Shown: positions 48,515 to 61,082, numbered from the stretch's first letter. The stretch is DNA of 64,000 bases from Homalodisca vitripennis (GCF_021130785.1 NC_060208.1:172602501-172666500), one strand, 5' to 3'. The notes: generated by a model not told the origin, from the sequence alone. A program made the numbers and translations.

Positions 48515-49253
48515 GGTTATTTACACAAGAATATTTAGGACTTTGTAGCATTTATTTTAGGTGTAAAAGTAGGATATTTTAATATTAAATAAATAATTAA
48601 TAGCTTTAAAATTAAATTTCGATGCAGACTAACACAATAGCATAATATTTTAATACTAAATAATTTTGCAATCCATAAGCTGTAATTAGCGTATGATTTT
48701 ATAATGAGTTGGTAGTAACGTCTTATACGTCCTTGCTTTGTTTATAATTCCTACGTTATTTCATGCAATAATGGTAGTAACCACATCCTTTAAAGTATAG
48801 GACAGTTAATTTCCCGACAATTGTACTTATTCAAAACTCAATAAATTGTAAGTAAAGTGATGAAGAAACTTTAATAATGTTTAGTCAGAAAGCTAAAGGA
48901 ACTAGGGGCTGAGACAAACTTCCAATACCTGCTGGACTAGTCAACAAATATTTCGTCCACATTAAATTCTAAGCTTTACAATGGCATTATAACAAGCAAG
49001 AGAGAATTAAATACTTTCCCAAAAATTACGCCATAAAATGTGCTCGGAAAAGTGCAAAAAGAATCAGACACTATTATACCTAGAATGTTATAAGTAGTTT
49101 AACTTGGTTTAAATATACGATACGATACAACCTAAAATAAAATGCTATTAGTAAATTATCATTTAGAACACAATAAATTTTAAATTATATTGCTAATGCA
49201 ACATTTAAAATCAGTGCTAGAGATACTATTGTGTTAATTTAAAACATTCAGAA
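48515..49253. other. Unassigned AT-rich spacer
   Basis: No supported feature. Confidence 0.5.
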
Positions 49254-49612
49254 TGATTTTAAAATACAGTTTAAAAACCTTAACAATTCATAACATTGGA
49301 AAGTATAATCCACTGTCAACATGTATCAATAAGAGTTTCATATACTACGTAACTATTGTTCGGAATTAAACATATGAAATGCGTCATTAACTTTTCTCAT
49401 TGTAACACAACTGTCAGTACACGAAGGTCAGAAAGTGACACCGCATGTAAACTTTGCTAATTGGAAATGTGCCAACACACAAATTGGAGCGCGTGGAGTT
49501 AAATAGGTAATTTCCCCTTAGAGCTCATAAAAACTTTCTCTAGAGTGCTCTTTACTCCCAACATATAAGCAGTTACGAGTAGTTTTAAGCTGTCTGCATC
49601 TGAAATAGGACT
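49254..49612 (-). repeat. Repeat block, diverged inverted terminal piece (copy 3)
   Basis: The reverse complement aligns with the last about 370 bp of the block (about 2560-2926 and 35595-35960). The best part includes 'actttgctaattggaaatgt' and 'gagctcataaaaactttctc'. Similarity starts exactly at TGATTTT, the same terminus at which copies 1 and 2 lose similarity to each other. Confidence 0.85.
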
Positions 49613-50036
49613 AAGAGTAGTAACGTTAAAAAATAATAAAATATAGAAGTAAGTTCATGTATAGAAGTTTGAAAAGTGTAAAACTTTTTTCCACCTATTC
49701 ACTCACTTAAAATAAATCCAATATGTCTTGGATAAAATAAAACAACCTATATAACAGAAAATATTATGTAACGTATATTTTTTTATATCCTTTAAATCAA
49801 ATTAAAAGTATTTTTTATAAAACTTAATATTTAGACAATAATTTAAGCAATGATGTGAGTAACAGCTGGTAGAATGATTAATAATACAAACCTATTTATT
49901 TTACAGGAAACTCCTACGAAGAAATTATTATTTCACTATTCCCTTTAGCTTTTAAGGTTATTTACAAATTTAAAAAGAAAAAAACATAATTTTGAAGGAT
50001 AAAACTAAGTTAACATTAATTATAAGAGGCTTTTTG
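49613..50036. other. Unassigned AT-rich spacer
   Basis: No supported feature. Confidence 0.5.
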
Positions 50037-50812
50037 ACGTGACAACGTCTTAAATTAGGTTGCGGCTCGGAGTCTCTCATGAAAAAGTGTAACGCCCGGT
50101 AACGTTACGATGCCCGTCCAGTGGGTCCGCCGAACGGGATCCGCACGGGATAAAGCATATAACTGTGGGTCCGCCGCACGGGATAAAGCAGATAACTATG
50201 TTTATTCGTGAAAATGTGGAGTGCTTAGATTCGTCATTTACAACAACTACAACAATAAAGGTAAATAATTGTACACTGATATTTCATTATCGTAAACTAT
50301 GATTGATTGATTAATTGTTAGATTGACACAAAAGTTGAGAAACTGAGTTTATAGGTTATGTCATACTATTGACAAATGTTGATAGTGTTAAGTAAATTAT
50401 TAGTTTAAATCACTCTGCAATCAATCGTAATTCAGTCGATTGAGAAGAAACAGCGCGTATTGCTAGTCAAACATTTAAAATAACAAATTATAACCTCTAA
50501 CCTGTCATAACAGTGCGACCAAACAAACGAACTAAACCGACCAATCACCACGCGCGGAGTTAGAATTTAACTGTGTTTAGCAAGAATTTCAAATTCCAAT
50601 TTTAGTAAATGTTTTATTCAACTTTACCATTTACAATAACAAATTTTAATTAATTTCAAATTATGTACAATGTTTTAGTAAACAAAATATATTTCTATAG
50701 TTAAAATTTGTGCAATTCTTATTTTCATTCAATTCCTTGTTCCTATTGTGCAATTTAATAATATTCATATCAATAATTATTCTACCGACAAAAAAAAAAG
50801 ACGTTGTCACGT
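50037..50812. mobile_element. Short-TIR DNA element with GC-rich head
   Basis: Begins ACGTGACAACGTCTT and ends with its exact inverse at 50798-50812, 776 bp apart. Flanks are T-rich on the left and A-rich on the right, so the target duplication cannot be resolved. The first 140 bp inside are strikingly GC-rich. They contain a near-repeat of GTGGGTCCGCCG...ACGGGATAAAGCA (about 50120-50165 and 50165-50200). The rest is AT-rich with a CCAAT-like 'gaccaatcaccacgcgcgg' near 50538. No transposase frame is present. A non-autonomous element is inferred and its superfamily is not assigned. Confidence 0.7.
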
Positions 50813-51399
50813 AAAATCTTCGCCCGTAAAACCGACTTTACAGGCAACCATAATTTTTTTAGATAATATATAGCTAAGTCAATTATTAATTTTAATTTCT
50901 AAACTCACCCTTAGCATAAAAGGCGAAACTTATAAAAGTAAAATTGTCATTATTTATAAAGACAATTAATAAAAAAACTATATAACTATTTATTCGTCGT
51001 GCTATATTCTTATCTGAGCAAACTGTTGAATGACTCCTTACACAACTTTGCGAAATAAGTTGTCGTTTTTTCGATAGTTTTAAGTATTGTTCATAAATAA
51101 TACTCAAACTTTATATACTTAATCTGTTACATATTAAAAAATATACCTTTAAAAACTAAAAAGGTTTGTATGCTTATTAATATCTTTAAAAGAGACATCA
51201 AAGATAATTCTACAACAAAAGATATTATGTCGTAAAAGTGTATGACGTTTGACTATTCTTGTGGAAAAACTCAAAACCATTTCTCTGCAGCCAGCTGTTA
51301 ACTGTAAGTAATGCATGCAGCCATCAGGTGCCATCATAACTCTGGTTTTCAGTAAACAGAAGTGTTATCAACTTTTGTCTAAATATTTATAGAATTTAA
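50813..51399. other. Unassigned AT-rich spacer
   Basis: Minus-strand frames at 50892-51107 and 51149-51337 show no recognised domain. Confidence 0.45.
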
Positions 51400-51840
51400 C
51401 ACATTAAATTCATTAAACGAAAGCAGTATTTGAGATGCGATAACGGTGTACGTTGTTCGCATTAAAGTAGAGTGAAACCTGTTCTACTAATGAATAAAAG
51501 AGGGTAATATTTACAGTGTACCAATATTTATCCATAATCGCTCCAGAAATCTGTTGTTGTGATACTTTACAGCGCGCTTTCCATTACACATTTATCAGCG
51601 AGATGGTTTTTGTTCCGAGCCAATCTCGCGTTGTTCATTTAGCGCAACCGTGACGAACGAATAAACGATCAGTTTCAATAAACAAGTGTAGCTGCAGTGT
51701 TATTACAACTCGAGTGTTTACTTTCGATTTGTAAGCATTTAAAGCAATATTTTACCATCAGTAAAGGGATCTAATCATGATATATTCATAATGTGTTTCC
51801 ATACGACTAAATTTAAGTAATTAGTTTATGCTACGGAATT
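51400..51840 (+). repeat. R3 dispersed repeat, copy 2
   Basis: Collinear with 39273-39710. The stem GCGAGAT / ATCTCGC is kept at 51598-51604 and 51623-51629 with the same loop length, as is 'gcgcaaccgtgacgaacgaa'. Confidence 0.85.
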
Positions 51841-54387
51841 AATAAAAATGCTACTGAAAAACGTAATTTATTTTACAACATAAAAATTTATTTCAAGAGT
51901 TATAGCATAAACCGATAGACAGACAGACAGGGGGACACAGAGACAGATTGCCCTGTGACAGTTTGATCCTAAATTCAATAAGAGTATTCCTTGCACCAGG
52001 AGGAACGCATGTATTTTGAAAGTATTAGTTTCTCTATATTCATAGTGATTTTGTCTTCAGGTGGTTTCTGTTTCAATCTAACTTGTGGTATTAAGTTACC
52101 GACGAAGTCACATGTTGCGGCATTCAACATTTTTCTCTTCTTAGTCGTATGGCGAGGATACTAACTGATACTAAAATAGATCTGTCTTTTATATCTACAA
52201 GTTCAATAGAATCCAGAATTTCTGAATAAAGTTTAACAAACATGTCCTTGTATGAAAAATTTTAAAATATGTGTAATATTTATTATTGCATCTTGGCTAT
52301 CTTGAAAGAACACGTAATAGGTTTTAAGGAAGTAAATAATCCACATAAAAATTGCCACGGAGTCGGAACTATCTAAAACATTCAGTGCTTTTATTGTGCA
52401 CTAAGCAATCTAATTACATCGCTTCACGTAAAACCCAGAACAGAATATTGCTCCTCATTTAGTGACGTGGTTTCATACAGTGTTACACTGTTTATAGACT
52501 TAACAGCTTTAATTGTTAATCATAACACAGAAATTCGCGCTTGGGCTTGCATAAGTTGAGTATTAGTAAGTTTTTTTTTTAACACAAAATAAATAACTAA
52601 AGATTCCTCTAAATAAATAACTTGCGACTATTAAATTAAAATTACCTATAAATAATGTAGTTTGGATATTGATATTGAAGTTGATTGTAGAGCAGTCACT
52701 TTCCGAAATAAATTTATTTAAAAATGTGTTACATTTTTGTTTAATAAATAGAAAGTATGTTAATCTTCAGAACAAGCATTTCGTGAAAAAGTGGGATTCT
52801 TAGCCACTAAAGATCACTTGATATCAAACTGAATACGTAGTCATTGGTAAACGCTGGGAAGCAAATAAAACGTCACAAAGGCTGGAAACATTGAAATTGA
52901 ACGCAATAATATAAGTGTGTAGGCACGTCGCCAGCAGAGAAGCTCTACTGTACGTTTACGTGCCATTCAGCGTAATTGCATCTATTGAACTACGCCCTCC
53001 AGCAGAAATGTAAGATGTGCATGAAAGGAACATTAAGTGTCGATTACATGCAAGACGATCGTTACACAGCGCCCTTCATTGTCACACGTACAAGCCTATC
53101 CTGAACATTTACCATAGTCGGAAACCTGTAACTTAGAAGCAGACAATTTAACTACACATCTAAGTAATTAATCACCTATTTTAATCAATATTAGTTTATT
53201 CCATTCATGTTTACTTTTTATATCCGGTGACTATTTCCACGAAACAAAAGCTTACTACGTCTTAATCTGAGAATGTGTATTTCCGCCAGGAACCTGAAGG
53301 AAATCAACTTCACACCCCAATCATCGACTTGGTTTGCACTTAATTATAAAAAATCGTTATCGACAGATTCAGAAACTGTTATATCAATATAAATATTTAA
53401 CAAATGCAGTAAGTCTATTATCGTATGAAGCCCATTACACGCGCAGTATAAAATCTAAACCAATGTTTACTGTAGTTGAAAGAACCAGTTTATCCGACCG
53501 TTTATCTCCAACAGTCGGGTCTCTGGGGAAATCTAACCATTCCTTTACAATGGGTTCTGATGGAAGGAGGTGAGGCTATTAGTCACAATATAACAAAGGA
53601 ACATGAATATCAGTGGTGGACTTGCTATTGTTTGGGTAACTAGATACATTCCCTTTGTTGATATGCTGAATAACCAATTCAAATTCACACTCACTGAAGT
53701 ATTAGCTTTACCCAGAAGTTAGTTTACAAGTGTCCTTTCAATAAAATATATAATATTCTCTATAATTAATATATGAAATTTACCTAGAAACAAATAAAAA
53801 AACGGAACTTTCACGAACTAACGTCATGAGTATATATGTATACATGCAACATGAAGTTCAAGTAATAAACGTTGGCTATTGACTTCCTTGAATGTTTAAT
53901 GAATTTACAACATTACCAACTGATTTATGTGTTATTTACTACTGCATTCTTAATGATCCCACTATCGTTCCGATAATGTTTAAATTTCTTCATACTGTAA
54001 CTAAGAGCTAGTAGTTATTAAAACAAGACTTTTTCAATATAGTAGTTTAATTTGAATGAGGCCAAATCGCCTGAAAATTAAATCTTTGGTTTTGAAAGAC
54101 CTTGTCTAGTTAAAATACGTTGGAAAAGTGTTTGTTTTAATAAACTACTAGTTTTATATTTTCAAATTGCTCAAGGATCTAACTTTTTAGAAGTTTTTAG
54201 ATCTAACTCAAGAGAATTGCATTTGACAGAAACCCATTTAAATTATTTTTAGTTTAGAGGCGAACTGCATGTAAATGAAAAAAAATAATTATAATATCAC
54301 TAGATGAATTTAGTGCAAAATTATTATTTCTAAAATGTATTTATGTTTATTATTATTATTTTTTATGTTTCAAATTAAAGCACATAC
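51841..54387. other. Unassigned spacer
   Basis: A GACAGACAGACAGGGGGAC tract at about 51920 resembles R1 debris. 52900-53120 is less AT-rich, but no gene is recognised. The 79-codon plus-strand frame at 53334-53573 has no known domain. Confidence 0.45.
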
Positions 54388-54548
54388 AAAATATTCTTTA
54401 ATGAAATCATTACAATTTTATTCCACTATTTTATTGTAAGTTAAGTAAAACAATATATTAATTAAAGACATGAAAAAACTGATTTTGTAAAAGTTTAAAT
54501 GTATTGTAGAAGTATTAAATGTACGTACAAAGTTGAAATTTAACTATT
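54388..54548 (+). repeat. Local direct repeat, left copy
   Basis: Matches 55018-55160: 'attctttaatgaaatcatta', 'attttattccact', 'actgattttgtaaaagttta', 'agtattaaatgtacgta'. Confidence 0.85.
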
Positions 54549-54705
54549 CCCAAAGTTCCACAATAGTCAGGACACAGTTTTAACTGACCTCTCCAGACGT
54601 TCAATAGTTCAATCTTCGAAATTTATTAGTATCTATTGTAAAATAGCATATTAAGTTTTTAATGTTATAGTACATGATACGTCCCTGTTCATATATTTTA
54701 TTTAA

Positions 54706-55015
54706 TTGGCTGAGCGCTAGCGAAGGACGGCTGGTAATATTTCATCTCTTTCTGTCTGTCTGTCTAAACATCTCATAATATTAGTAACCTATTTTTTTGA
54801 AATTTTGTATGAAACATCATGTCTATATAAGCAACAGTGATTTTGATGACAGTACATGCTAACTCCAGAGAATTTGGCTGAGCGTTAGCTAATAGTTTTG
54901 CATTGATCTTATATTTAATAATCATAACGGCGACAGGCAGAATAAGTACATTTTTGAACAAGCTAAGTCCAGTTATGAGATTTTAAATTTTAACATAGCA
55001 GCACACTTAGCTTAT
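54706..55015 (+). repeat. R1 dispersed repeat, plus copy
   Basis: Has GGCTGAGCGCTAGCGAA at 54708 and GGCTGAGCGTTAGCTAA at 54886, with a CTGTCTGTCTGTCT tract between, 'ttgaaattttgtatgaaaca', and 'ataatcataacggcgacagg' after the second motif. Confidence 0.75.
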
Positions 55016-55017
55016 AG

Positions 55018-55160
55018 CATATTTATTCTTTAATGAAATCATTACTATTTTATTCCACTTTTTTTGTTGTGGGTTAAATAAAACAAGATATAAAAAAACT
55101 GATTTTGTAAAAGTTTAAATGTATTATAAAAGTATTAAATGTACGTATAACCATGAATTT
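55018..55160 (+). repeat. Local direct repeat, right copy
   Basis: Partner of 54388-54548, 630 bp away. An R1 copy lies between the two. Confidence 0.85.
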
Positions 55161-55353
55161 TAACTTTTTACATAGTAACAAAGTTAGCTTAATTACACAA
55201 TAATAAATAATAATGCAAGGTCAATGTTAAAAGTAGGTGACAAGATTTTATTTCAGATTATTGTGTTCTAGTAACTACGTACCTCAACGGAACTTTTATT
55301 ATTTAAATACTGCTATAAACATGACTGAAAGAAAAATTTGAATTCGTGATATA

Positions 55354-58300
55354 GCAAGAAATCTTGAGAAAGATCCTTATATTTTACATTTTGATGCTAC
55401 TTTCTATATAGAGTATGAGTGTCTTTGAGTTTTTTGATGGTGCACGTTCCACCATGGAATTTAGAATTGTGTTATCGAAGCCTGTTACTCAGTAGATTGA
55501 CACAATGTCTGTTTTATCAGCAGGAAATCTTGAGAAAGATCCTTATATTTTACATTTTGATGCTACTTTCTATATAGAGTATGAATGTCTTTGAGTTTTT
55601 TGATGGTGCACGTTCCACCATGGAATTTAGAATTGTGTTATCGAAGCCTGTTACTCAGTAGATTGACACAATGTCTGTTTTATCAGCAGGAAATCTTGAG
55701 AAAGATCCTTATATTTTACATTTTGATGCTACTTTCTATATAGAGTATGAGTGTCTTTGAGTTTTTTTGATGGTGCACGTTCCACCATGGAATTTAGAAT
55801 TGTGTTATCGAAGCCTGTTACTCAGTAGATTGACACAATGTCTGTTTTATCAGCAGGAAATCTTGAGAAAGATCCTTATATTTTACATTTTGATGCTACT
55901 TTCTATATAGAGTATGAGTGTCTTTGAGTTTTTTGATGGTGCACGTTCCACCATGGAATTTAGAATTGTGTTATCGAAGCCTGTTACTCAGTAGATTGAC
56001 ACAATTTCTGTTTTATCAGCAGGAAATCTTGAGAAAGATCCTTATATTTTACATTTTGATGCTACTTTCTATATAGAGTATGAATGTCTTTGAGTTTTTT
56101 GATGGTGCACGTTCCACCATGGAATTTAGAATTGTGTCATTGACGCCTGTTACTCAGTAGATTGACACAATTTATGTTTTATCAGCAGGACATCTTGAGA
56201 AAGATCCTTATATTTTACATTTTGATGCTACTTTCTATATAGAGTATGAATGTCTTTGAGTTTTTTGATGGTGCACGTTCCACCATGGAATTTAGAATTG
56301 TGTTATCGAAGCCTGTTACTCAGTAGATTGACACAATTTATGTTTTATCAGCAGGAAATCTTGAGAAAGATCCTTATATTTTACATTTTGATGCTACTTT
56401 CTATATAGAGTATGAATGTCTTTGAGTTTTTTGATGGTGCACGTTCCACCATGGAATTTAGAATTGTGTTATCGAAGCCTGTTACTCAGTAGATTGACAC
56501 AATGTCTGTTTTATCAGCAGGAAATCTTGAGAAAGATCCTTATATTTTACATTTTGATGCTACTTTCTATATAGAGTATGAGTGTCTTTGAGTTTTTTGA
56601 TGGTGCACGTTCCACCATGGAATTTAGAATTGTGTTATCAAAGCCTGTTACTCAGTAGATTGACACAATGTCTGTTTTATCAGCAGGAAATCTTGAGAAA
56701 GATCCTTATATTTTACATTTTGATGCTACTTTCTATATAGAGTATGAGTGTCTTTGAGTTTTTTGATGGTGCACGTTCCACCATGGAATTTAGAATTGTG
56801 TTATCGAAGCCTGTTACTCAGTAGATTGACACAATGTCTGTTTTATCAGCAGGAAATCTTGAGAAAGATCCTTATATTTTACATTTTGATGCTACTTCTA
56901 TATAGAGTATGAATGTCTTTGAGTTTTTTTGATGGTGCACGTTCCACCATGGAATTTAGAATTGTGTCATTGACGCCTGTTACTCAGTAGATTGACACAA
57001 TTTATGTTTTATCAGCAGGACATCTTGAGAAAGATCCTTATATTTTACATTTTGATGCTACTTTCTATATAGAGTATGAATGTCTTTGAGTTTTTTGATG
57101 GTGCACGTTCCACCATGGAATTTAGAATTGTGTCATTGACGCCGGTTACTCAGTAGATTGACACAATTTATGTTTTATCAGCAGGACATCTTGAGAAAGA
57201 TCCTTATATTTTACATTTGGATGCTACTTTCTATATAGAGTATGAGTGTCTTTGAGTTTTTTGATGGTGCACGTTCCACCATGGAATTTAGAATTGTGTC
57301 ATTGACGCCTGTTACTCAGTAGATTGACACAATTTATGTTTTATCAGCAGGACATCTTGAGAAAGATCCTTATATTTTACATTTGGATGCTACTTTCTAT
57401 ATAGAGTATGAGTGTCTTTGAGTTTTTTGATGGTGCACGTTCCACCATGGAATTTAGAATTGTGTCATTGACGCCTGTTACTCAGTAGATTGACACAATT
57501 TCTGTTTTATCAGCAGGAAATCTTGAGAAAGATCCTTATATTTTACATTTTGATGCTACTTTCTATATAGAGTATGAATGTCTTTGAGTTTTTTGATGGT
57601 GCACGTTCCACCATGGAATTTAGAATTGTGTTATCAAAGCCTGTTACTCAGTAGATTGACACAATGTCTGTTTTATCAGCAGGAAATCTTGAGAAAGATC
57701 CTTATATTTTACATTTTGATGCTACTTTCTATATAGAGTATGAGTGTCTTTGAGTTTTTTGATGGTGCACGTTCCACCATGGAATTTAGAATTGTGTTAT
57801 CGAAGCCTGTTACTCAGTAGATTGACACAATGTCTGTTTTATCAGCAGGAAATCTTGAGAAAGATCCTTATATTTTACATTTTGATGCTACTTCTATATA
57901 GAGTATGAATGTCTTTGAGTTTTTTGATGGTGCACGTTCCACCATGGAATTTAGAATTGTGTCATTGACGCCTGTTACTCAGTAGATTGACACAATTTAT
58001 GTTTTATCAGCAGGACATCTTGAGAAAGATCCTTATATTTTACATTTTGATGCTACTTTCTATATAGAGTATGAATGTCTTTGAGTTTTTTGATGGTGCA
58101 CGTTCCACCATGGAATTTAGAATTGTGTCATTGACGCCGGTTACTCAGTAGATTGACACAATTTTATGTTTTATCAGCAGGACATCTTGAGAAAGATCCT
58201 TATATTTTACATTTGGATGCTACTTTCTATATAGAGTATGAGTGTCTTTGAGTTTTTTGATGGTGCACGTTCCACCATGGAATTTAGAATTGTGTCATTG

Positions 58301-58524
58301 ACGCCTGTTACTCAGTAGATTGACACAATTTATGTTTTATCAGCAGGACATCTTGAGAAAGATCCTTATATTTTACATTTGGATGCTACTTTCTATATAG
58401 AGTATGAGTGTCTTTGAGTTTTTTGATGGTGCACGTTCCACCATGGAATTTAGAATAGTGTCATTGACGCCTGTTACTCAGTAGATTGACACAATTTATG
58501 TTTTATCAGCAGGACATCTTGATA
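55354..58524 (+). repeat. 166-bp satellite array, 19 full monomers
   Basis: The landmark ATCTTGA recurs at 55361, 55527, 55693, 55860, 56026, 56192, 56358, 56524, 56690, 56856, 57022, 57188, 57354, 57520, 57686, 57852, 58017, 58184, 58350 and 58516. The period is 165-167 bp. Monomers differ at only a few sites and fall into two main types: 'aaatct...ttatcgaagcc...' and 'acatct...tcattgacgcc...'. Each carries the small inverted repeat TTCCA-CCA-TGGAA. The array is non-coding. Nucleosome-length monomers are common among centromeric and heterochromatic satellites, but location is not shown here. Confidence 0.98.
56524..58515 (+). repeat. Higher-order repeat: six-monomer unit, two copies
   Basis: Monomers 8-13 (56524-57519) and 14-19 (57520-58515) pair one to one and each set is exactly 996 bp. 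Diagnostic variants recur at the same place in each set: 'ttatcaaag' in the first, 'gctacttctat' (one T short) in the third, 'gccggttac' in the fourth, 'tttggatg' in the fifth and sixth. Confidence 0.93.
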
Positions 58525-59010
58525 AAGAAATGAGTTATAGACTAACAACTTATTACATTTCACCGAAGGCTGTGCGTGACACGTGATATGGCGTACTGTA
58601 TTTTATATTTTTTGCTGTAAAACAAAAATATGAAGTATATTAATAGCACTTAGTATAGACTTAACAATTAACTTAAATATCAATGAAAAGTGTAAAATGT
58701 GTTACTGAAAGTTAGGAACTTACCTTGCAATACATTTATTTCACAACCTTAGGATAGGTTCAGAATTTCAAAAAATTCTCCAAGAATATGTTTATTACTC
58801 TTCAGCAATTGTATTAGACTACTTTCATTTAATTCTCGAGATGTGCCGCAAGACAGATAGATAGACAAACAATCATACATAAAATAAATTTTTACAACAA
58901 TTACGCCAACTAAATTCTATATTTGGTCATGCTCCATAATACAACAAATTCTTCTCTATATATAAATAAAGTTTCATCACAAATTTAAAATCTAGATATT
59001 AAATCTTTCT

Positions 59011-59012
<2 letters not shown>
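58525..59012. other. Spacer with R1 debris
   Basis: 58785-58890 has 'ttctcgagatgtgccgcaag' and ACAGATAGATAGACAAAC, and 58965-58995 has 'aaagtttcatcacaaattt'. Both are R1-related pieces in minus orientation. Otherwise unassigned. Confidence 0.5.

Positions 59013-59075
<63 letters not shown>
59013..59075. repeat. (AT)n microsatellite
   Basis: About 31 uninterrupted AT units. Confidence 0.95.
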
Positions 59076-59076
<1 letters not shown>

Positions 59077-59142
59077 CCACACAATGCACTCACATGTTTG
59101 CATTAAATTGATGTTAAAATAAATCATAAAAGACTACACGTC

Positions 59143-59585
59143 AGTAGATATATACCTGCCGGTTCTGGACCACTTTTGGAGACGAACGGAAATTCTATGT
59201 AAAATCTGGTTCAATGTACCGAACACGAATTGACATGCAAAATTACTCAAGTTACCCAAGCCAATGAACCATGGAATATCGGAACTATCGCTTTCTATTA
59301 AAGGATTGCTGATGACTGCTTGAAGCTAGGAACTATTGTGATTCTATCTTTTACTATTGCGGCAGAACGTGTTTTAGAGTGAGGAATTGCTCATCAGACA
59401 TTTCTCAGGATTCGCTGCTGTTCATATGACGCAGCAATTATATGTTTCATAAGGTAATCAACGATTGAATAACCGTATCATATTATATCACCCAATTCAA
59501 TTATTTTGTGAATTGTGTTACCACATTTGTCCACTTGTTTACACTTATCCCCTTGCGTCTTTAAACCATTGTGTCTTTTAATTAC
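59143..59585 (+). mobile_element. Compound repeat, left part (A plus B)
   Basis: Segment A (59143-59248) starts 'gtagatatatacctgccggt' and recurs directly at 61132-61231. Segment B (59249-59585) recurs inverted at 61365-61697. In the left part A and B are adjacent. No coding sequence seen. Such mixed direct and inverted architecture fits nested or rearranged foldback-type transposons. Confidence 0.8.
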
Positions 59586-60730
59586 AATTACAACATAATA
59601 TAATACTAATAATTTGAAATATACATTATAATTAGTAATTTGATATAGTATCATGGACTCTGTATAATTTTAATGATTCATTACATTGAGTGGTGTTGGT
59701 GTTACACTGTTGTTTTGATCTAGTTATGAGTTGTAATATATAATTTCATAGAATTGTTATAACCTTGTTTGTACAAGGGGATTGGGAATTTTATCATGTT
59801 TTAGACATTTAGTTATCAAAATGTTAAAATGGCAATGTGAATGTAAAATACAATATGTTAAATTTTGGTAACTTACCTGTTTATGTATTTATCTTGAATA
59901 GTTTACGACGTAGTAGGCACAAAGTATCACCGTCACATTTTTCGGAAAGCAAGCGAGTTAGGTTATACTGCATTACTATTAATAATATTAATTACATATC
60001 ATCAGCATGTATCAGAGCCATCGAAATCGGGTGTATCATATTTCATCAGTGAACCACATAAAAGATTCCGGTAAATGTGAAGATTCATACGTTTTACTTA
60101 ATTTAATTTTAGCGTTCTAGACATATTTATTAATTTTCAAAAATATATAGAAATAAATTTATTTGTACAAGACATGATTCTAATATAAGAAATCCACTAA
60201 ATATACATACTATAATTAGTTTCCCAATGGATTTAATTTACAACCACTGTTGTTATCTGAACATTGATCAATATAATTTGTAATTAAATATCTGGTATTA
60301 ATTGTTAATAGTACATTTTTGATAATACTAGTGGTATAAAAATAACTGCTAGTTGTATAATTTAACTATAGCCAACTGAAAACCTATTAGATTATATTGT
60401 AAAGACGTGGGTGGCTATCCACTTGTGCTCAAACATTCTAATTTTATGAGAGGAGTCTCTAGAGGGCACTTAACTTGAACATTCTCTTGTGCGCCAGAAT
60501 AAATCTCATTTTACCCTAGACCACTTGATGTCCGTGGAAACGAATGGGAATTCCTGTAATTATATGGAAACTAAGCATTTGTATTCTGCTGTGCTAAGAG
60601 ATAAAGCCTATTCTAGTCATTTATGATTTACTAAATCTCCAATCATTTTCAAAAGAACACAAATATTATTTCCCGTTCAATGTTGGTTAATTTCAATAAT
60701 AGCTTGAAAAACTTATGTTATTATAATTAA
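59586..60730. other. Interior of the compound repeat structure
   Basis: Mostly unassigned. At about 60510-60560 'ctagaccacttgatgtcc' and 'gaaacgaatgggaattc' look like a diverged third copy of part of segment A. The 71-codon plus-strand frame at 59837-60052 shows no known domain. Confidence 0.5.
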
Positions 60731-61082
60731 CTGGCTGAGCCTTAGCAAATCCTATCACTCAAGAGGCTGCAAAAATTTAAGTCACGTATATCTGTCTATT
60801 TTTTGTATCTGCCCACACGATATCTAGAAAACAAAACGACCTAAAGATTTAAAATTGAGAACGAACATTCATTTATATAAGAGTGAAACTGAGTTCAATG
60901 GAATTCAACCATGGAACTTGGCTTCATTGGTCCATGGGATTTGGCTGAGCATTAGCGAAGATTTTTACATTAGTTTTATGGGTAACCATGATATCAACAT
61001 AGTTTTATGAACATATTTTCAAACAAACTCAGTATATTCATAATAAATTTTAACATGGGACATAGTAACATATGTACCCAAT
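60731..61082 (+). repeat. R1 dispersed repeat, fullest plus copy
   Basis: First motif GGCTGAGCCTTAGCAAA at 60733, then 'cctatcactcaagaggctgc', 'cacacgatatctagaaaac', 'gagttcaatgg', 'ccatgggatttggctgagc' with the second motif at 60943, 'ttatgggtaaccatgatatc', 'caaactcagtata' and a final 'ttttaacatgggacatagta'. Confidence 0.8.

Noticed and set aside
55354..58524. CRISPR-like array
   Set aside because: Units are contiguous 166-bp monomers with no unique spacers, and the setting is eukaryotic.
55354..58524. CENP-B box in the satellite
   Set aside because: The dyad TTCCA-CCA-TGGAA does not match the CENP-B box consensus as I know it.
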